A stretch of DNA of 21,190 nucleotides, taken from Merdiplasma sp905207905. Lineage in GTDB: Bacteria > Bacillota > Clostridia > Lachnospirales > Lachnospiraceae. The stretch is from NCBI GenBank assembly GCA_902475025.1, contig CABRXX010000048.1, positions 1-21,190 of the forward strand. Reading direction: 5' to 3'. The notes below the pieces were generated by a model. It was not told the DNA's origin. It ran no database searches and saw only the letters and a list, made by a program, of their open reading frames with translations. Below are positions 7,791 through 14,341 of the stretch, piece after piece. How positions within the stretch are numbered: the stretch's first letter is position 1; the number at the start of each line of letters is the position of its first letter. Made by a program: the position numbers and the translations under genes.

Positions 7791-7800
7791 TGTTCAGACT

Positions 7801-8454
7801 CTATACCACCAGACGGTACCCCACCTTATACATGGTAACAATGTGTTCCTCCAGGCCCAGCTTCTTTTTCAGTCTCTGAACATGAAGATCCACCGTCCGG
7901 CCCGCGCAGCTGTAATCCCCGCCCCAGACACTCTCATAGATGGTCTCCCGGTACAACGCCCGGTTTTTATTGCGCACAAACAACAGCAGCAGCTCATACT
8001 CTTTATTGGTCAGATCCACCGTCTGCCCCCGTTGCTCCACCATCCTGGAATCTGTATGGATCACAATATCCAGAATCTTCAGCGTCTGCTCCGTCTTATG
8101 ATATCGCCGCAGTACCGTCTCCACTCTGGCAAGAAGCTCCGCGATCTCAAAGGGTTTGGAAATATAATCCTCCGCCCCCATGCGAAGTCCCTTCACCTTA
8201 TCTGCCGTCTCCCCCATAGCGGTAAGAAAAATCACTGGTATCTCCACGGATTTGGCATATTCCAACACCTCATAGCCATTGAGCTTAGGCAGCATAATAT
8301 CCAGCAGAATCAAATCATAGGTTCCCTGACAGATGCAGTCTGCCGCCATCTCTCCGTCAGAAGCGATTTCACACTGATACCCCGCCTTTGCCAGATTCAT
8401 GCGTATCAAATTTGCAATGGATTCTTCGTCTTCCACAATCAAAATTTTTATCAT
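7801..8454 (-). CDS. OmpR-family response regulator
   Basis: DNA-binding transcription regulator activated by phosphorylation from the adjacent kinase. The 217 aa contain a receiver domain with the acidic pocket VEDE (7-10), phospho-acceptor Asp52 in LLDIMLP, Thr78 in FLTAM, and Lys100 in YISKPF. A winged-helix effector domain follows (about 120-217), with LTNKEYELL and the terminal YKVGYRL typical of the OmpR/PhoB class. An in-frame ATG at 8568 would add 38 residues ahead of the receiver domain. The ATG at 8454 has GGGGAGGAG upstream and starts exactly at the conserved MIKILIVEDE, so it is preferred. The four 11-bp repeats at 4914-4957 are a candidate target. A 31-nt element shared with another leader in the window lies 34 nt upstream. 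Confidence 0.96.
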   Translation of the reverse strand: MIKILIVEDEESIANLIRMNLAKAGYQCEIASDGEMAADCICQGTYDLILLDIMLPKLNGYEVLEYAKSVEIPVIFLTAMGETADKVKGLRMGAEDYISKPFEIAELLARVETVLRRYHKTEQTLKILDIVIHTDSRMVEQRGQTVDLTNKEYELLLLFVRNKNRALYRETIYESVWGGDYSCAGRTVDLHVQRLKKKLGLEEHIVTMYKVGYRLVV

Positions 8455-8488
8455 CCCTGTCTCCTCCCCATTATCTTCCAACCCAAGA

Positions 8489-8519
8489 AACGCTCCCCGT
8501 AACCGTCGGAAGTCTGTTT
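8489..8519 (-). promoter_or_regulatory. 31-nt leader element, copy A
   Basis: On the minus strand it begins AAACAGACTTCCG and ends GAGCGTT. It matches copy B at 11055-11085 in 27 of 31 positions. Both copies sit 34-42 nt before a start codon. TTCCG and CGGGG can pair around a 7-nt loop, and the copy-B equivalent also pairs (CGGAG). It could be a leader RNA hairpin or a shared protein site. Confidence 0.5.
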
Positions 8520-8521
8520 TC

Positions 8522-8550
8522 ATCCTAACACAAGGATGGAGAAGCTGCAA
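8522..8550 (-). promoter_or_regulatory. Possible sigma-A promoter of the response regulator operon
   Basis: On the minus strand, TTGCAG (8550-8545), a 17-nt spacer, and TAGGAT (8527-8522) with an extended -10 TG. Transcription would begin near 8515, just inside the 31-nt leader element. The -10 also forms part of a 6-bp palindrome (CATCCT/AGGATG, 8521-8538), which may be an operator. Confidence 0.4.
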
Positions 8551-8590
8551 GCCTTGTTTCGAAAACACGCAAAAAGCGTTTCTTTGCCGG

Positions 8591-8617
8591 ATACTTTTCT
8601 ATGTTTTCTCATATACT
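8591..8617 (+). promoter_or_regulatory. Sigma-E-like sporulation promoter of the Csp-like protease
   Basis: ATA (8591-8593), a 16-nt spacer and CATATACT (8610-8617) fit the known sigma-E pattern ATA-N16-CATAYAHT. The predicted start site is about 18 nt before the ATG at 8643, leaving room for the GGAG ribosome site. Clostridial csp genes are known sigma-E targets, which agrees. Sequence match only. Confidence 0.45.
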
Positions 8618-8642
8618 TGGAAAAACCCTGTTTTGGAGCTTT

Positions 8643-10367
8643 ATGACAAATCTTTTATCTTCCCAACAGCTTCCTGAGAATGCAAAAGAGCGCATTCTCT
8701 CAGAAGACTACGTAAGCTTGATCTACCACAACGAAACCTTTCCCTTTGATATTGACCAAATTCTGCCGGAATATCTTCCTCAGATGGTGGACTGGCAATA
8801 TGCAGTGCTGAATGCTCCCCTTCAGTACTTTCCTCCCAACATCATCACCCAGGGATATTTTACCATTCCAAAGCTTTATACCCTGTTAAATGAAGCCAGC
8901 CTGGAAGCCTCAGGAATCCCTCAGGTTCAGAATCAGCCCTTCTTAAATCTCACTGGAAAAGGAGTGCTCATCGGATTTTTGGATACGGGAATCGATTACC
9001 GCCACCCTGCTTTTCGAAACAGCAACGGTACCAGCCGGATCTTGCGAATCTGGGATCAGACGATTCAAAGCGGCACGCCTCCGGAAGACTTTCTCTATGG
9101 TTCTGAGTACACCAAGGAGCAGATTGACGCAGCCCTTAAAACCTCCAATCCTCTGGAACTGGTTCCTACCACGGACGAAAACGGTCACGGCACTGCAGTG
9201 GCCGGCATTGCGGCAGGCAGCCCGGATTCTGCTCTTGCCTTTTCCGGCGCCGCCCCTGATGTAGGAATCCTTGCGGTAAAATTAAAGCCCGCAAAAAACT
9301 ATCTCCGAAACTATTTTCTGGTATCTCAGGATGCCCCTGCCTTTCAGGAAGACGACTGTATGCTGGCTATCCGATACCTGAATCTGACTGCCCAAAAGCT
9401 GAATCTTCCTCTGGTGATCTGCTTTTCCCTGGGAACCAACCAGGGCGGACACGATGGCTACACTCCTCTGGATGAGGTCCTCACCTCCCTAAGCTATGCC
9501 GCCGGCACCTACGCTGTGGCAGCCGGAGGAAATGAAGGAAATGAAGCGCATCACTATTACGGAACTATGCAAAGGCAGGGGGAGACCCAAGAAGTACAGG
9601 TGAGCGTTACCAGAGAAAACCCGGGGTTCACCATGGAATTTTGGGCTCAGGCCCCGGAGCTGTACTCCCTTGGAGTCATCTCGCCCCAGGGAGAACGGCT
9701 TCTTCCCATCTTACCCAGAATCGGAGCCACCCAAAACGCCTCCTTTCTTCTGGATCATTCGAAGGTACAGATTGATTATGAGGTCATTGAATTTCGCTCT
9801 GGCAGCCAACTGATCCAGGTTCGGGTAGAAAACCCCTCTGCAGGGATCTGGCGTTTTCCCATTGTCAATCATCGCTTCTTAAACGGACAGTACCACCTGT
9901 GGCTTCCAATCACCGGCCTCGCCTCTCCCTATGTTAAAATGCTCTCACCGGAACCTAATACCACCCTCACCGCCCCTGCTAACAGCATGGCCGTGATCAC
10001 CTGCAGTACCTATCAGGTTCCCGGAGGCAGCTTTTATCTGGGTTCCAGCCGAGGCTTTACAAGAAGCGGACAGATCAAACCGGATCTGGCTGCCCCAGGG
10101 GTGGAGATCCAGGCTCCCAGAATTCTTTCCGGTTACCAATCCTTCACCGGATCCTCTGCAGCAGCAGCCATCACCGCTGGCGCGGTAGCCATGCTGGTGC
10201 AGTGGGGCAGGCGCACGTACAGAGGAAAACTGTTTACCTACACAGAGATTAAAAATCTTCTGTATCGGGGAGCCGTCCAGTCTGATGATCTTTATTATCC
10301 CAATCAGGAGTGGGGATACGGCACGCTGAACGTATATGGAATTTTTCAGGCGCTTACAGATTTTTAG
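8643..10367 (+). CDS. Csp-like subtilisin family serine protease
   Basis: S8 protease of the large clostridial type that includes the CspA/B/C germination proteases, which in spores activate the cortex hydrolase SleC. Numbered from the ATG at 8643 (574 aa), Asp114 is in FLDTGIDY, His182 in NGHGTAVAGIAAG, and Ser505 in GSSAAAAITAG. The triad is intact, and GSSAAAA replaces the usual GTSMATP. The segment SLGTNQGGHDG is typical of this subgroup, as is the large insert between the His and Ser regions. An N-terminal region of about 100 residues may be a prodomain, and there is no obvious signal peptide. The ATG at 8643 has GGAG 4 nt upstream and follows a sigma-E-like promoter; the in-frame ATG at 8601 would lie inside that promoter. 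Lachnospiraceae carry several such proteases, so a germination role is only a suggestion. Confidence 0.9.
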   Translation: MTNLLSSQQLPENAKERILSEDYVSLIYHNETFPFDIDQILPEYLPQMVDWQYAVLNAPLQYFPPNIITQGYFTIPKLYTLLNEASLEASGIPQVQNQPFLNLTGKGVLIGFLDTGIDYRHPAFRNSNGTSRILRIWDQTIQSGTPPEDFLYGSEYTKEQIDAALKTSNPLELVPTTDENGHGTAVAGIAAGSPDSALAFSGAAPDVGILAVKLKPAKNYLRNYFLVSQDAPAFQEDDCMLAIRYLNLTAQKLNLPLVICFSLGTNQGGHDGYTPLDEVLTSLSYAAGTYAVAAGGNEGNEAHHYYGTMQRQGETQEVQVSVTRENPGFTMEFWAQAPELYSLGVISPQGERLLPILPRIGATQNASFLLDHSKVQIDYEVIEFRSGSQLIQVRVENPSAGIWRFPIVNHRFLNGQYHLWLPITGLASPYVKMLSPEPNTTLTAPANSMAVITCSTYQVPGGSFYLGSSRGFTRSGQIKPDLAAPGVEIQAPRILSGYQSFTGSSAAAAITAGAVAMLVQWGRRTYRGKLFTYTEIKNLLYRGAVQSDDLYYPNQEWGYGTLNVYGIFQALTDF

Positions 10368-10369
10368 GA

Positions 10370-10396
10370 ACCCTTTTGTCAAAGACGCATACAATA
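10370..10396 (+). promoter_or_regulatory. Sigma-K-like (or sigma-E-like) promoter of the Cys-rich gene
   Basis: AC (10370-10371), 16 nt, then CATACAATA (10388-10396). This fits the sigma-K pattern AC-N16-CATAnnnTA exactly, and the CATACAAT core also fits sigma-E. It begins 3 nt after the protease stop and would give a leader of about 25 nt containing the GGAGG ribosome site (10415-10419). Confidence 0.5.
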
Positions 10397-10427
10397 CAGT
10401 GTATAAACCATTACGGAGGTTTACAAT

Positions 10428-10691
10428 ATGAGTGATTTAGCTGCTACAAACTGTGGATGTGGATGTGACAACGGTATTTCCCAGGGAAATAACGGAGGCT
10501 GCTGCAATACTCTCATCTGGATTCTGATCTTATCCTCCATCTGCGGCAACGGCAACAGCGGATGCGGCTTCGGCGGCGATGACAACTGCCTGTGGATCAT
10601 CCTCCTTCTGTTCTGCTGCGGCGGATTTGGCGGAAACAACGGCTTTGGCTGCGGATGCGGAAACAATAACTGCGGCTGCGGCTGCAACTAA
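10428..10691 (+). CDS. Cys/Gly/Asn-rich small protein, possible spore-coat type
   Basis: Function unknown. The 87-aa product is built from CGCGC, GNNG and GGFGG clusters at both ends and centre, with about 16 cysteines. Two short hydrophobic runs, TLIWILILSSI (28-38) and LWIILLLF (55-62), separate the clusters. I recall similar clostridial proteins annotated as chorion-class high-cysteine proteins, a name based on composition only. The start has GGAGG 8 nt upstream. A sigma-K-like promoter precedes it and a strong terminator follows, so it is a single-gene unit. Composition and promoter suggest a cross-linked spore-surface protein. A metal-binding or secreted role is not excluded. The reverse strand is also open over nearly the same span, but it lacks a ribosome site and is Pro-rich as expected from the complement. 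Confidence 0.85.
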   Translation: MSDLAATNCGCGCDNGISQGNNGGCCNTLIWILILSSICGNGNSGCGFGGDDNCLWIILLLFCCGGFGGNNGFGCGCGNNNCGCGCN

Positions 10692-10703
10692 CACCTGATC
10701 CGT

Positions 10704-10752
10704 ACACCGGAAACCCGCCGGGGTCTGTGATCCTGCAAAGCGTTTCCGGTGT
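10704..10752 (+). repeat. Long-stem hairpin resembling part of the structured intergenic repeat
   Basis: ACACCGGAAAC (10704-10714) pairs perfectly with GTTTCCGGTGT (10742-10752) around a 27-nt loop. The loop contains CCCGCCG and TGTGATCCTGCAAAGC, close to CCCGCCG and TGCGATCCTGCGGAGC in the repeat at 20903-21031. It may be a degenerate or variant copy lying after the Cys-rich gene. Confidence 0.4.
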
Positions 10753-10779
10753 CAGTAAGAAGTGATCTTTCATGACTTA

Positions 10780-10815
10780 AAAAGGCCGGGGATGTGATTT
10801 TATCCCCGGCCTTTT
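10780..10815. terminator. Strong bidirectional Rho-independent terminator
   Basis: AAAAGGCCGGGGAT (10780-10793) and ATCCCCGGCCTTTT (10802-10815) form a perfect 14-bp stem with an 8-nt loop and A/T flanks on both strands. It ends the Cys-rich gene on the plus strand and the 59-aa gene on the minus strand. Confidence 0.85.
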
Positions 10816-10832
10816 ACAGAGAAAAAAGAGAG

Positions 10833-11012
10833 TCAATCACTTTTTTTCGGTTTTTCCAATGCTCTTTCAAATTCTGCCGGCTCACCGCCTGTCTGCCTTC
10901 CCTGGTTCTGGCTCATAGGCGTCTGTTCCCTTTCCCTCTGCTCTCTCCTTTTCATGCAGTCCTCATCTATCTCATAAAAGGCATTCCCCTCAATTACCAG
11001 TCTGGTTGCCAT
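10833..11012 (-). CDS. Small 59-aa hydrophilic protein of unknown function
   Basis: A short gene easily missed by length cut-offs. It has an excellent ribosome site, AAGGAGG, 8 nt before the ATG at 11012, and ends in TGA 18 nt before a strong terminator stem. The product begins MATRLVIEGNAFYEIDEDCM and continues with a charged, Arg/Gln/Glu-rich tail ending KPKKSD. There is no transmembrane segment. The ordered N-terminal 20 residues followed by a polar tail suggest a small folded or partner-binding motif. I think I recall similar short Lachnospiraceae proteins with LVIDGNAVYEIDE-like starts, but cannot name a family. A 171-codon plus-strand frame across this region has no ribosome site and is rejected. 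Its leader carries copy B of the 31-nt element shared with the response regulator leader. Confidence 0.8.
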   Translation of the reverse strand: MATRLVIEGNAFYEIDEDCMKRREQREREQTPMSQNQGRQTGGEPAEFERALEKPKKSD

Positions 11013-11054
11013 GTAAATTTCCTCCTTATACAGCTTCGGCAGCGCATCCCCTTG

Positions 11055-11085
11055 AACGCTCTCCGTATCTGCCGGAAGTCTGTTT
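11055..11085 (-). promoter_or_regulatory. 31-nt leader element, copy B
   Basis: On the minus strand it begins AAACAGACTTCCG and ends GAGCGTT, 42 nt before the start of the 59-aa gene. It is 27/31 identical to copy A at 8489-8519. TTCCG and CGGAG can pair. A weak -10 (TAAAAA, 11096-11091) lies just upstream, in the same relative place as the copy-A promoter. The surrounding 11013-11248 holds no other gene I can support. Confidence 0.5.
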
Positions 11086-11248
11086 CTGACTTTTTACGTT
11101 CTCATTTTTTGAGATATAAAAGTTTCTCCTATATTCTACTATATGGATTTTTCACTGGAAGGTACCGGCCAAACCTAGTTGGCTTTCTGGTTCTGTCATT
11201 TTTTTCGGTCTTCCTGCATAGATTAAAGAAAAACCTTCTGAGGTATCT

Positions 11249-11584
11249 ATGCTTACCGCCATCGATCAGATTGCCAACCGCAGTCACCTACAGCTTTTCA
11301 AAGCTATGATTCCCTATCTTCCCAGAGAACGGCAGGGCTTTTTCTCCTGCTACGTGAAGTTTTTGGAGCTTCAGAATGTCATGTCCTTTTTTTCTGCCGG
11401 GCAAAACCAGCTCCAGTCCTGTACTGCTGGGCAGGAAGACTTCACACTTTCTCAGATGTTCTCTGATCTTCGGGAATACTGTGATGAGGGCGAACGGGAA
11501 ATGATGGATCAGATGGCCAACCTTTTTACCACTATGGAGGTTTTCGCAATGATGTCAGAAATGGGAGATGATGAAGATGAGTGA
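11249..11584 (+). CDS. Small conserved-looking protein of unknown function (111 aa)
   Basis: I do not recognise a family. The product starts MLTAIDQIANRSHLQLFKAM and appears mostly helical and soluble. It ends in a Met- and Asp/Glu-rich tail (MMSEMGDDEDE). GAGG lies 6 nt before the ATG. Its last 8 nt overlap the next gene, so the two are translationally coupled and likely act together or share regulation. No membrane segment, cysteine motif or nucleotide-binding motif is visible. The charged amphipathic pattern resembles proteins that pack into helical bundles or bind a partner. Confidence 0.7.
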   Translation: MLTAIDQIANRSHLQLFKAMIPYLPRERQGFFSCYVKFLELQNVMSFFSAGQNQLQSCTAGQEDFTLSQMFSDLREYCDEGEREMMDQMANLFTTMEVFAMMSEMGDDEDE

Positions 11585-11852
11585 TGAAAACTGGACCAAC
11601 AACCCCGGCCTTAATAACATTGACCCGGCCAAGCTGCAGACACTTCTGTCTATGGCAAATCAGGCCAAAGAAAAAAAGCAGTCCGATCTGCTGCCTTTTT
11701 TAATGTCCCTTTCCTCTCAGAAAGGGGGAAAGATAAATTTTTCTTCCGATGAATCAGAGGCAATCATCAGCGCTCTGAAAGCTGGAAAATCCCCAAAGGA
11801 AATTCGGAAAATTGACAAAATGATGGGAATGCTGCGCACCATGAAACGCTGA
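11577..11852 (+). CDS. Small protein of unknown function, coupled to the preceding gene (91 aa)
   Basis: I do not recognise a family. The product starts MSDENWTNNPGLNNIDPAKL, followed by amphipathic helix segments (LQTLLSMANQAKEKK, ESEAIISALKAGKS) and a basic C terminus (MLRTMKR). ATGs at 11568, 11571 and 11577 are all possible. The last has GGGAG at the best distance (9 nt) and is chosen. It overlaps the upstream stop by 8 nt. The acidic upstream partner and this basic product could form a complex; that is a guess. It ends 57 nt before the convergent cinA-like gene, with no strong terminator between them. Confidence 0.7.
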   Translation: MSDENWTNNPGLNNIDPAKLQTLLSMANQAKEKKQSDLLPFLMSLSSQKGGKINFSSDESEAIISALKAGKSPKEIRKIDKMMGMLRTMKR

Positions 11853-11909
11853 CGCATCATTCCCTGAAAATGCAGTTTTCCTCAGACCTGCTGTATGTCT
11901 TTCTGAAAC

Positions 11910-12398
11910 TTACCCCTTGTCCTGAGTGTTCAGACACTCCTGCAGAAGCTTCAGCGCCTCCTCCACAGCCTCCTGCCGGATCTTCCTGCGGCTTCCCGAC
12001 AAATGCAGTTCCCTTACAGAAACTCTCCCGTTATAGAAGCAGCCGATGTACACCAGGCCCACAGAGGTATCTTCGGGGTCGGAGGGGGGACCTGCATATC
12101 CGGTAACCGACAGGCAGGCTTGGGCGCCAGCTTCCTCTGCGCCTCCAAAAGCCATCTCTTCTGCTGTCTGAGTGCTGACCGCTGTATAAGCCGCCAAAGT
12201 GTCCTCTTTTACGTGTACCATCTGCGCCTTGGCCGCATCACAGTAGGTAATAACCCCCCTTTGAAACACCTCGGAGCTTCCGGGAATGTCTGTAATTCGA
12301 CCTGCCAGAAGCCCGCCGGTACAAGATTCCACAGTAGTTATGGTTTCCCCCCGTGTTCTCAGAATGTTCAGAAGCTCTCTCACACTCTCATCCGTCAT
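11910..12398 (-). CDS. CinA C-terminal-domain protein (PncC-type nicotinamide-nucleotide amidohydrolase)
   Basis: Stand-alone CinA C-terminal domain, 162 aa. The family's known activity is deamidation of nicotinamide mononucleotide to nicotinic acid mononucleotide in the pyridine nucleotide cycle. ESCTGGLLAGR (24-34) carries the expected catalytic serine, followed by GVITY and SVTGYAGP, and then VGLVYIG. The N-terminal COG1058 domain of full CinA is absent, so a competence role need not be assumed. ATG at 12398 has GGGAGG about 8 nt upstream; the longer frame to 12461 lacks one. It lies 75 nt after pgsA in the same direction and probably belongs to that operon. In other Firmicutes cinA also follows pgsA. 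Confidence 0.88.
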   Translation of the reverse strand: MTDESVRELLNILRTRGETITTVESCTGGLLAGRITDIPGSSEVFQRGVITYCDAAKAQMVHVKEDTLAAYTAVSTQTAEEMAFGGAEEAGAQACLSVTGYAGPPSDPEDTSVGLVYIGCFYNGRVSVRELHLSGSRRKIRQEAVEEALKLLQECLNTQDKG

Positions 12399-12473
12399 AT
12401 TTTCCGCCTCCCTGTCTGTATCGCAATGATTCCTGCTAAATTTCTGGGCCAGATAAATCAAAAGCCGCCGATA

Positions 12474-13019
12474 TCAGCGCACATCCTTTAGGACATTCCT
12501 GTTTTTATAAATATAATCCACCAGAGAGATGACTGTGAGAATCACAGACAGATAAATAAAAATCTGGCTGATGGTGGTAAAGATACCCCCGAAATCAAAC
12601 AACAGCAAAATCACCATGATCATCTGAGAAACCGTCTTAAATTTTCCCCAGTAGCTGGCAGCGATGACGATTCCCCGCTCTGCTGCCACCAGGCGGAAGC
12701 CGCTGATGATAAATTCCCGCCCAACAATGATAATCACTACCCAGCTGGGAATCTTTCCAAGTTCAATCAGGCAGATCAGGGCCGAACACACCAGAAGCTT
12801 ATCCGCCAGAGGATCCATAAATTTACCAAACACGGTCACCTGATGATTCTTTCTGGCCAGATAGCCGTCCAGCCAGTCTGTCATGCTGGCAAGAATAAAC
12901 AGAGCAGCTGCTACATACTGGTCGGAAGGCCCCAGCACATCTGCCAGCAGAAATATCACAAACACCGGAACCATACACATCCGCAGTATGGTAAGAAAAT
13001 TCGGCACATTCATCTTCAT
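12474..13019 (-). CDS. pgsA: CDP-diacylglycerol-glycerol-3-phosphate 3-phosphatidyltransferase
   Basis: Membrane enzyme that makes phosphatidylglycerol phosphate from CDP-diacylglycerol and glycerol-3-phosphate, the committed step to phosphatidylglycerol and cardiolipin. The CDP-alcohol phosphotransferase signature is complete: Asp48, Asp51-Gly52, Ala55-Arg56, Gly65, Asp69 and Asp73. Several hydrophobic helices flank it, and the length (181 aa) is normal. The start overlaps the rimO stop as ATGA, with AGGAG 10 nt upstream, so translation is coupled to rimO. Confidence 0.96.
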   Translation of the reverse strand: MKMNVPNFLTILRMCMVPVFVIFLLADVLGPSDQYVAAALFILASMTDWLDGYLARKNHQVTVFGKFMDPLADKLLVCSALICLIELGKIPSWVVIIIVGREFIISGFRLVAAERGIVIAASYWGKFKTVSQMIMVILLLFDFGGIFTTISQIFIYLSVILTVISLVDYIYKNRNVLKDVR

Positions 13020-14341
13020 TTTTCCAATTCTCCTATCAGATCATATTCGCAGGCCCCGGTAATCTTCACCCTTGCAAAGTCTCCCGTCACCAGCACTTCA
13101 TCGGTATTGATAAACAGATATCCGTCCACTCCCGGAGCATCCCCGTAGGTTCTGGCCACATAGGCGTTTTCTCCGGATACCTGTCCTTCGATCATTGCCC
13201 AGACGCTCCGGCCCACCATATCCTCTGCCAGATCAAAGGCCACTTCCTGCTGAAGCTCCATCAGCTCATCCCGGCGCTGCTGTTTTACCTCCTCCGGAAT
13301 TTGATCTGCCATAGAAGCTGCCGGAGTATCCTCCTCAGGAGAGTAGGCAAACACCCCAAGGCGATTAAATTCCATCTGATCCACAAACTCCATCAGCTCC
13401 TGATGCTGCTCTTGCGTCTCCCCCGGAAATCCTGTGATCAAGGTGGTGCGAAGAATAATATCCGACACCTCCTCCCGCAGTCTTCCAATGATCTGCTCCA
13501 GGTCTTTCCTGGTGGTGCGCCGCCCCATACGCCGCAGTATTCCATCGCTGGCATGCTGGATGGGAAGATCCAGATAATGGCAGAACTTGGGCTCCTCCTT
13601 CATGGTCTGGATCAGTTCCTCATAGATTTCCTCCGGATAGCAGTACAAAACCCGGATCCAGCGGATTCCCTGGATCCTGCAAAGCCTGCGGATCAACACA
13701 TGAAGGGATTTCTCTCCATACAGATCTGTTCCGTAGAGGGTGGTCTCCTGAGCCACCAGGATCAGCTCCTTCACCCCTTCCCCGGCCAGGGACTCTGCCT
13801 CTGCCACTAACTGTTCCATGGGAACGCTGCGGAAATTGCCGCGCAGGCTGGGGATGATACAGTAAGTGCAGTGCTTATCGCAGCCTTCCGCAATCTTTAA
13901 GTAGGCATAATGGCCTCCTGTGGTGAGCAGCCGTCTTCCTTCCGGCAGGGCCAGACGCTGAATATCCTCAAACTGTTCATAGACCTGCCCCTTCAGAGCC
14001 TTTTCAATAGCCTCCAGAATCTTATCATAGGAAGTGGTTCCCAAAATGGCATCCACCTCCGGTATCTCCTCTGTAATTTCCTTCTGATATCTCTGAGCCA
14101 GACATCCTGTAACAATCAGTGCCTTACAGTTTCCGCTTTTGCGGTACTCCGCCATCTCTAAGATCGTCTGGACACTCTCCTCCTTGGCATCATTGATAAA
14201 GCAGCAGGTGTTGATCACAATCACATCTGCTGCCGTCTCATCGTCCGTCATGCAATAGCCTTTCTCATCTAAAAGGCCCAGCATTTTTTCGGAATCTACC
14301 AAATTTTTGTCACAGCCCAGAGAGATAAACAAAATCTTCAT
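13016..14341 (-). CDS. rimO: Ribosomal protein S12 methylthiotransferase
   Basis: Radical SAM enzyme adding a methylthio group to a conserved Asp of ribosomal protein S12. The N-terminal UPF0004 domain has Cys10, Cys46 and Cys80 for the auxiliary cluster. The radical SAM cluster motif CxxxCxxC is Cys154, Cys158 and Cys161 (CDKHCTYC), and a TRAM domain ends the 441-aa protein. MKILFISLGCDKNLVDSE favours RimO over the tRNA enzyme MiaB. Its start overlaps the stop of the DUF308 gene as ATGA, and its stop overlaps the pgsA start, so the three genes are tightly coupled. Confidence 0.96.
   Translation of the reverse strand: MKILFISLGCDKNLVDSEKMLGLLDEKGYCMTDDETAADVIVINTCCFINDAKEESVQTILEMAEYRKSGNCKALIVTGCLAQRYQKEITEEIPEVDAILGTTSYDKILEAIEKALKGQVYEQFEDIQRLALPEGRRLLTTGGHYAYLKIAEGCDKHCTYCIIPSLRGNFRSVPMEQLVAEAESLAGEGVKELILVAQETTLYGTDLYGEKSLHVLIRRLCRIQGIRWIRVLYCYPEEIYEELIQTMKEEPKFCHYLDLPIQHASDGILRRMGRRTTRKDLEQIIGRLREEVSDIILRTTLITGFPGETQEQHQELMEFVDQMEFNRLGVFAYSPEEDTPAASMADQIPEEVKQQRRDELMELQQEVAFDLAEDMVGRSVWAMIEGQVSGENAYVARTYGDAPGVDGYLFINTDEVLVTGDFARVKITGACEYDLIGELEK

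Noticed and set aside
7687..8502. 271-codon plus-strand frame opposite the response regulator
   Set aside because: Antisense shadow of a clear receiver/winged-helix gene; no Shine-Dalgarno and no recognisable domain.
10421..10687. 88-codon minus-strand frame opposite the Cys-rich gene
   Set aside because: Pro/Gln-rich complement of a Gly/Cys-rich gene, without ribosome site; the plus-strand gene has a promoter, GGAGG and terminator.
10794..11309. 171-codon plus-strand frame between the terminator and the 11249 gene
   Set aside because: It starts inside a terminator stem, lacks a ribosome site, and overlaps a well-supported minus-strand small gene and the start of the next plus-strand gene.
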